From the IMG/VR virus record IMGVR_UViG_3300032291_002856, positions 1 through 64,000 of that record: 64,000 nt of DNA; one strand, 5' to 3'. This document shows, one piece after another, positions 42,701 to 51,700 of this stretch. The notes beneath the pieces are model-generated. The model saw only the letters and a program-made list of their open reading frames with translations, was not told the origin of the DNA and ran no database searches. The stretch comes from a virus. Position numbers and translations under genes: made by a program. The first letter of the stretch is position 1. Each line of letters opens with the position of its first letter.

Positions 42701-45700
42701 TAGCCAAGCCTGGGAACATGCCAAAGAAGCCTGCTCCGGCGCCAGCAGCTGGCGTAGTCGCTGCAGTTCCTGTTGTTGCAGAACCTGTTTTATATATTGG
42801 GCCGAATGGTCCTATTCCTACTAATGTTCGTCCAGCGACTATCGAAGCCGGAGTAGTTGAAGGAGCAGACGCAGCAGCAACCACTGCCGCATGAAGTGCC
42901 GTTCCTGAAACACCTGAGGCACCTGAAGCAGGAGCTGCGTGAGCTCCTGTAGCAGAACCGCTTCCAGAAACTGCCAAACCAGCTGCAACAATATTTACTG
43001 GGGATCCTGTTGCTGTTACTGTATTTGCGGTAATGTTTACTGGAGAACCTGTGGCTGTTACAGTAGTTCCTGAACCTTCTCTTCTTCTGCCTGTCTTTCT
43101 TCCACCTCTTCGTCGTCCGCCTTCTTCGCCACCGTCTTCATCATCAGAAGGTGGAGAACCTCCACCGCCACCGCCTCCGCCTGAACCGCCAGAGCCTGAT
43201 CCAGACCCCTTTGATCCCTTTCCGGAATCAACGGCGTAAATGTCTTCTCCTTTTTCAAACCGAGCAAGCAATTTTGATTTTTCAGCTCTTTGCGCGTCGG
43301 ACAAAATTTCTTCTGGGTAGGTAAGGAGTTCTTCAATTTCGTCACGTCGTTGTGCTTTTTGCCATTCTGGATTATACGGTCGTTTATTTTTTAACAAACG
43401 GTCTCGTATTTTTTGAGCCCTTGCTTGCCGAGATGCTGTTTCTTCAGCTGTCATAGGACCCATATCAGAAAAAAGTTTTTTCTGTATGGCTGTTTCTACA
43501 ATATCAGTCGCCATTCGCATTCCTGCACCTGGATCTGACTCAGGTGAGTAGTTGCGAAGTTCTGCTAAATTAATGTAGTCTTTCGGTTGTCTGTCTAATC
43601 TGTAACCTTTTGGAGTTTGTACAGTTCGAGGAATGTCTCGTTGCCGTGGTACGTTGACTCTTGCAAGCAACATAGCACGTTCTTCTGGATCTGTAATACT
43701 CTTGCTGTCCATCCAGTCTGTAACTGACTTAACGGCTTTAGCATACTCTGGATTTTCTTCTTTTGAAAGCAGACTGTAAGCCCTTTTTCGCATTGCATCG
43801 CTTACAGGTCTGCCAGTTCGAGCAGCTCTTTCGTCAAGACGACGGTCAATCTCTTTTCTTCTAGCTACAAGTGCTGGATTCTCCATCACTGCGCGAGAAG
43901 TATCAGCAAACATTGCTTCAGGGTGAACCTTATAATATTGTCTTCTTTCTCTTTCGGCTACTCTTGCTTCTGTTTCAGGCTGCCTTATTTTACTTTCTAC
44001 TGACTTTGTTTTTCTTCTGCTTTCTCTGCTTGCCGCGAGTTGAGCGTCGTAGTCGTCTATTCTTTTCTGCTCAGCAGCGCTTATTGGTTTTTCACGTCTC
44101 GCCATTATCTTAGCGGGTATGGTAATCTTACTTATAAGCTTTTGCAGATACGCTTCTTTCTTGTCTTCGTCAGTCAATCCCTTAATTCGATTTAGCCTTT
44201 CTTTCGCCTCCTGCACTGCCGCAAGATATGCAGGATTGTCTACTTCTACTGTTGCAAGAGCTTCGCCTTTTTCTTTTGCTTTTCTTTCTCTCTCTGCCAC
44301 AGCTAAATCAGTCTCAGGTCTTCGTTTTTTACTTTCAACCGACTGGCGTTGTTTTCTAGGAACACGAGCGGCAGCGTATTTTTCAACATGCTTATCAATT
44401 ATCTGGCGTTCTCTTTCGCTAATTGCTTCGGTGGCTGGAACAGTAAGCTTAGCAGGAACAGCAATCCGGTCAAGAAGATTTTGTAAATAAGCTTCTTTTC
44501 GTTCTGGACTAATTCGACCAGCAATTTTTTCTACTCTTTCTTTTGCTTCTGCGACTGCCGCCAAATATTCAGGATTGTCGGTCTCAACCATCTTTACAGG
44601 TTTAGCTGCTTTTGCTGCTTTTTGTTTAGCTTCTCTTGCTGCAATTTTAGCATCAGTTATAAAAGACCTGTCTGCGAGTCTTTCAGCGGATTCATTTCTT
44701 TTTCTTGCAATTCTTGGAGTGTCACGGACTAAAACATTTTTACCAGTTCCCACATCTGGGAACATTCTCCATGTACTTGTTCCGGATCCCTCATCAACGC
44801 CTCCAGTAAGCAAATCTTTAAAGAATTTAGAAGTACTTTCTTTGAATTTTGAAAATCCTGAAATAGGAGGGGCACTTTGCTTAGGAACAGTAATTTTGCC
44901 TATAAGCTTCTGTAAAAACGCATCTTTCTGACTCTCAGTTAATCCAGTAGCTTTGTTTACTTTTTCTCTAGCAGCCTCGACTGCTGCAAGATATGCGGGA
45001 TTGTCAATTTCCGGTGTCTGTCTTTCATACGTTGGGACTTGATAACTTGCGCCTTGTTTGCTTGCTGTACGAGCGTCAAAGGTCAATCCTCTTATGTACT
45101 TAAGACGACCTTCAAACTCTTCCTCTCGAATTGCTGCATCTTCACGTCGTCTAGTTACTTCGCGTATTGATCGAATTTGAGATTCCGCCTCTTGTTCTCT
45201 TTTATCACGTCTTTCTTCTGCTATCTTAGCTCGACGAGCAACGGCAGGATTACTCATGTATTGTTTTTCTTCTCTTGCAGCAACTCTTGCATTTGTTTGT
45301 GGCTGTCTTCTTTTGCTTTCTATTGATTTTGCTTTTCTTCGTCTAAGCCGCTCGTTTGCTATTCGCTGATCGTTTTGACGTTTTGCGTTTTCGTCCTGTA
45401 CCGGCCTAAGGGCAGAGTCGAGGTTGTCTTCTCGTATTGATCTTCTTATAGCAGCAATTTTAGCGTCGGCCTCCGCTTCTCTGTCTTCTCCTATTTTTTC
45501 AGCAATTCTTATTCTAGTTCTTTGCTCGTTTTCTGCAATCTGTTGTCTACGTAATTCTCTTTCTTCTGCAATAGTTGCGGGCTGTTCTCTCTCTGTTGTT
45601 TGAAATAAAGGCATTTGTCCAACGTCAACGCCTTCATTTGTAAATCTTCTGTACCCTGCTGAAACGCGTTGTCGAAATAACTGAAATTCTGATAATGGAT

Positions 45701-48700
45701 TATCCTGCCCTACATAGCTAAGTGGCCGTCGTAAAGGGTCAGTGTCAGGAACCGGGCCGGGTAAGTTAAACTGTCGTCTTGGGCGGTCTCCTTTTCCTGC
45801 TTCATAGTCAGCGTGTATACGGTGAAAACGAGCAGCTGCACTTCTTCTACGTTCTCTTAATCGTCGGTTGTTGGCATCCTCAGCCCTATTTGCGGCATCG
45901 GTTGCGTTCCTTATCGGACCAAGTTGATCTTGATATTCCTGTTCTCTTTTTAAACCTACTATGTTAGCAATTCCAATATCTGCCTCTTCTTCTCTCCTTG
46001 CGCCTCTTTCTTCGGCTACTCTAGCTCGACGTGCGACAGCCGCGTCACTCATGTATGCTTTTTGTTCTCTTTCGGCAATCTTTGCGTCTGTTTCTGCTCG
46101 TCTTCTTTTACTTTCTATTGACGCTGCTTTTCTTCTGTTAATTCGATCTTCATCTATTTTTTTCTGTCTTTGGTCTTCTAATTGAATACCTTCAGGAGTT
46201 GAAGGTGGTACGACGGCCCCTGCATCGTAATTAGTGTATACAGCTTGAATTTGCTTTCTTCTAATATTTCTACGTCTAGTAACTAACCCTCTTTGTGCTG
46301 CCTCGCTTCTTCGTTTAGCTTCCGCTTCTCTTCTTCGAACTGTTTCCGCTGATTGTCGAGCTGGTTCTTCAGCTGCAAGTTGTTCTGCTGTTTTAGTGTA
46401 CTCTTCTTCAGGCTTGTTTGGATCGGGAGCAGGAAGTAAAAATCTTCCGCTTGCTTCCATAAAAAGCCTATTTTGGACTTTTTCAACAATTGGGAGAGTG
46501 GCGGCATTAGCTTCATTTTCCCTTGCAGCTGCTCTTTCTTGCGTTTCTTTTATTCTTTGCCTACCTCTGGCTATTATTTGACTCAAGGTAGCAAATTCTG
46601 ATCTTTTGACACGTTCGTCAGCTATTGCTAATTTTTGAGCTGGATCGGTAATTCCTTCTGCTTCTACTTCTCTTATAGTTATTTGCTTATCAATTGCGTA
46701 TCTTCTTCGCTGACGAGCTTCCCAAAGTCGTTTCGCGGTTTCTCTTCTCTCTTCAGTGTTTCTTTCAGCTTTTGGATCTGACTTAGGAATCGAAGCTACT
46801 CCTGGATCAATACCCGCTCCTCCAAAAAGTGAACCGTACTTATTTATATATTCAGGTCTTGTAGGATCACCGTATTGCGCTCTCATTGCTGTGTCAATTC
46901 CGCGCGGAGGATTCTCTCTTTCCAACCAGGCATCGATTAACCTTGCCGGTATTGGGTACTTTGCATCCACATTCCGTTCCGCGTAGTATTTACGGAGTCT
47001 ATCCATTAGTTTTTGATTATTGGCTTCGTCTCCAGGTAGTGGCGCATAAACATTTCTTTCTTGCTCTGTAAAAAACAAAGGATTGCCTTTTTCGTCTCTT
47101 CCAAAATCCTCTTGCTCATAAGTTCTGATGTTTCTAGTCAGTCTGTCAAGTATTTTTTTTCTTTGTCTTTTGCTTCTTTTTTTAGGTTTTGAGTCTAAAG
47201 CGGCGTTTATTTCTTTTCTTCTCTGTCTGCGATTTTTGTCTACAGCCTTTTGTCCATTTTCTTGATCCGCTAATCGCTCGGCCTCTCTTTTTTTATCGAT
47301 TTCAAGCAGCTGTCTTTCTCTTTCTTGCTCTCTCATTATTTCTAAATCTTTAACTTCTGATTGCACTTTAGGCTCGTCAAATTCTTGAAATTCTTTTATA
47401 AAGTCAGGAATTCCTCTTGCTACGCTTGGATTGATGCCGTAGCTAACTTCTGGAACAGGCATATTTTCTGCTTCTCTTGCTTCTTGTTTTGCGTCTTTTT
47501 CTCTTTGCTTAGCTTCCAGATATTCAGGAGAATTTCTGTATAACGCGTTAATTTGTCTTTTTGTTCTTTTTACTGGTTTTGCCGCTTCCCACCAAGCTAA
47601 AGGCCTGACTCTTCTAGTTAACCTTTTAAAAATCTTATCTCGTCTTCTTTGGTTTGCTTCGCTATTAGATCCAAAATAACGACGGCGTTTTCCTTCGGTA
47701 GCTTCTTTAAACTCTTTTCTATCTAAAGCCGCGTTGACTTCAGCAATCCTGTCTGCATTTTCTTTGTCTCTTGCAGCAATGGCCGCGTTTCTATCTTCTT
47801 CTCCCAGCCTTTCTAGAAAAAGTTCTTTTGGATCTTCCTGGCTTTTATCTTTTGCTTCCGCTACAGCTGTATCTCTTTTCAATAATTGTGCGTTTTCAGT
47901 GGCACTTCCAACAAAAAACTCAACGTTTTTATATGGCGTATTTTCAGTCAGCTTTGTAATTTCTTCTCTCGGTTCTACGTCGGCAGCCCTTGGATGGCGC
48001 ATGTGCCTAAGGTACAGTCCTTGCGCTACTGCCCGCATTTGCCGAACTAGATCTCTACCTGCGTTTGTTGTTGTCAAGCTTTGAACATGTTCAGGATTTT
48101 TTGTATCCATTTTTCTAAATTGCTCTGTTTGCTCTGGCGCTAAAACCGAAAATATAGCTTGCATGTCTGATAAAAATTTAGCGTCTCCTAGAGAAGGATC
48201 TCTGCTTGACTGTCTTCCAAAGTCTTTTAGCTTTTGAAGGATTCGCAATTTTCCAATTATTGGTCCAAGGCGACGAGCTAGTGGCACATCTTCCTCTTTT
48301 GCTTGCTGCCTTGCTTCAACAACAGCCTCATTAGGCCTGTCTCTCGTAGCCACGTTAAACATTTCGGCAATTGCAGGGTTTTCTAAGTATTTATGACCTT
48401 TTGTATCAGCCATGAAAGTAGAAATTTGCTCAGCCATCGCTCTGTTTTTTGGATCTTTAGCGGCTGCTTTTAAATAACTTTCTACTGATGCCGTGTCACC
48501 AAAGTCTGTGTACCTTAGCATGTTTGCCATGCCTGGAGTCACGCCGCCAATAAGTTTTAAAGCTTTTTCCCTAGCTTTAGGATCTCCTATAGCAGTTGCT
48601 AGTAATTGCTTTAATCCTTTGTTGTCTCCTTGAAATTTTTGAAACTTAGCAATTAATTTGTCTAGCGGACTTCTATCGGACCGGTCGCGGGGTTTGTCTG

Positions 48701-51700
48701 ACGCAGTAACCATTGCCGCGGCCGGATCGTAGTTTACTGCGTTGTCCTGCCTGTTTCCGGATTGTAGATGCCTCAAAGGATCTAGTCCAGCAGCTATTTC
48801 TGCTTGATATTGAGACCTGCGAATAAGTTCCGCGGTTGTAAGACTTTTTTCAGGCGCTCGCAAAATACGGTCTATTTCTTCTCTTTGTTCCTCAAGGTTA
48901 ACATGCTCACCTGCTGAATAAGTTCCCGAACGGTACGTAAATTCTCCTGGTCGTTCTTCTAAAGTAAAATCTCTGTCTGCTTGCTGTTGTTCAGCTAGCT
49001 TGTCACTGATCGATAAATCTTCACGAACGCCTGTATCGACAATCCCTTCTCTTTTGTGTCTTTGTACAACAGAGTCGTTATACGCTGGAGACGGCATACG
49101 GCCTAGTATAGCTTTTGCTAAACTACTTATACGGAATCTCAGTGTCTTGGCCATTGATATAGGGCTGACTGTAGAAGCTTGGTTGCGTGAGTTTTCTAAG
49201 TGATCAGTTGTCCCCATTACCCGCGCAATTCTATCGGCCATTCCTCCAGAAGTGTGCAGTATTGGTAAATTCTGTCTCAATGCATCAGGAGCACTGACAA
49301 GAGTGTCTACTGACGGAACGTCTTCTCCTCCTTCTGCTAAGGCAGGTACTAGAACCGGTCTTAAAAGTTTCGAAAGCATTGAAAACTGTCCAAACGAATC
49401 CGTGCTTTTAAATTCTTTAGATCTTGATAATGTTCTAACTCTCGCTAACATCCGCTTGCTTAATTTAGAAAGCATTGGCGACGCAGCTTCCATTTCTAGA
49501 GCCAAGGCTCTATTTGGATTTTTAGGGTCGTAGGCATTAGCGTAATCCAAAATAGGGAAACCAGAATACTCGGCTTGCTCAAGTAGCTGTATACTGGAAA
49601 AGAAATTTTTTAATTGACTTAACGGGCTTGGCAGTTCTCGTGCTTTTCTTGGATCTACTTTTCCATCTTTATCTGTAATATTGCGTGCTGTTTGCAAGCC
49701 TTGAGTAAAATTTTGATACTTGGAACTGCCGCCAATTAAACCAAATCCTGCCAATATACTGTCAGTAAATTTGTATTTATTTTGTTTAATTTCCTCGTCT
49801 ACTTTTAGTTGACTTTCCAGACCGTCATCTAAAGGTAATCCTTCTCGATTATTTTGAGCGATTACTTGCAAAGGTGTAGGAGAATCAAAAAGCACAGGCA
49901 TATCAGCTCTTCCAAGACGTCTTAGATAGTTTAATGCCCTGTTCGCCACAGGTCGAACATTTGTCACCATATCGCGAAACGAATCACGTCCAAATCCGTA
50001 ACCAGCAACGCGCGTAATCATTTCTTCAGGATCGTTTTCTATCCCAGTGATACTTGCTTTCGGATTTGCAATCATATCTGCAGGTACGGGTCTTGTAGGT
50101 TGGATAACTACTGAAGAAGGCCCTGCTGGCACATCTTCTTCTTTATAAGGCTCAAAAGAGATTTGCCTTGCTCTTGGATTAGTTACTTGTCTTTTTATTC
50201 TATCGGGTAAGTCTTTAAAGCTCCATCCTTCTTTAGCTTCCCACGCCGCAATTCCCTCAGGTGTGCTAAAATCAGGCTTGCTTACCGAGGTTACTCGATA
50301 CCGTGATCCGGGCAACTCTGGAATTTCTATTATTTGACCAGGTTTATAACCCCCACCAGCTCGAGTCGTAGCTGTTCTAATTCCTTGTTCAACAAGCTGA
50401 GATGTAGTTGTTCCAGTTAGGTATCTAGCTTTTAAATCTTCTCTCAATTGACTCTGAGCCATGCTATACTTCATCGGCATTGTTGCGTCTGTTGGTCTAG
50501 ATCTACCTAAATTAGGATTTAACGCCAGAGCTTGCTTCTGTATATAATTTTCTATATCTTGCGGCGTGTTGCGAACATCCTTATCATTTTCATCTCTTTG
50601 GAGATACCCATCCGGCATGTGCACATCCGCGTTTAATCCTAAAGCAGCCGCAGCAACAGATCCGGCAATGTCTGTTCCAGTTTGCCCACCTGACACAATT
50701 GTACTTAACTGTGGATACTGAGCTTTGACTATTTTTAAAATATCATAAACGTTTCGATTAACTTGATCTTGAGAAACTCCCGCTTTTTTCCAAGCCGGCA
50801 TAGCATTTCCTGAAACATTAAGAGAAGTGGCGCTTGTCGCTTTTAGAGATTCTACTAACCTAGCTGCTATTTGTTCGTTACTTTGTCCCTCGTCACTTAC
50901 TAAAACTCCGCCAGCCGCTTTTACAGCCGACGCTGTTTTTCTTTCTCCAGGGGTTGCATGGTCAGCTGCGTAAGACAGTGTTACTGGAGCGGCCGCAGCG
51001 TTTCTCTCTGTCCTGCGCGGATACGATCCCCCAGTGCTTACACTTACCAATCCTCTAGTTGTTGATGGACCTACTTGAACTACAGTAGGCTTTTCGTCAA
51101 GTTTTGCATATGCTCTTTGTTCAGCTCGAGCAGCAGCTAAAGCTTTGCCAGCTTCTTTTCTGGATTCTGGAGTTCCTGCTACAGCGTACTCTTCTTCAGC
51201 TCTTTTTACTCTTTTTTCTAGATCGTCTTTAACTCTTTGATGAAGAATGCCTGCTAACGATGTCTCACTTTCTTTTCGAGTAACTCCATCAGGAGTAAAC
51301 AAATTTTGAAATATTTCTTTTACATTCAATCCCCGCAGCATTCTAATTTGATCTTGTGTAGATGCACCGCTACTTGCTTGTAGCTTTTCGGCTAAAAACG
51401 CAGCAAAAATACCTGCAAATGCATTTTGAGCTGTTGGTCCACCAAACACGCCCAATGATTTACCTTCTCTACCGATGGCTCCTCTTGCCGTTGTATCTGT
51501 AGAAGCTCCTTGTACTAGGGGACCAAACCTTGACAAAGCGGCCATTATAGATCTTGGAATCTTTGATGAAAGATTTGTTCCGGCTGCTGCAGGGTTTGTG
51601 GTCGGACTTACAACTCTACCTGACCTCAAATCTTGAATTGCGTTCTGTAAAATTGAGTCCATTGTCCGAGTAATGTCGTAATCAACCCCTTCTTGGAAAA

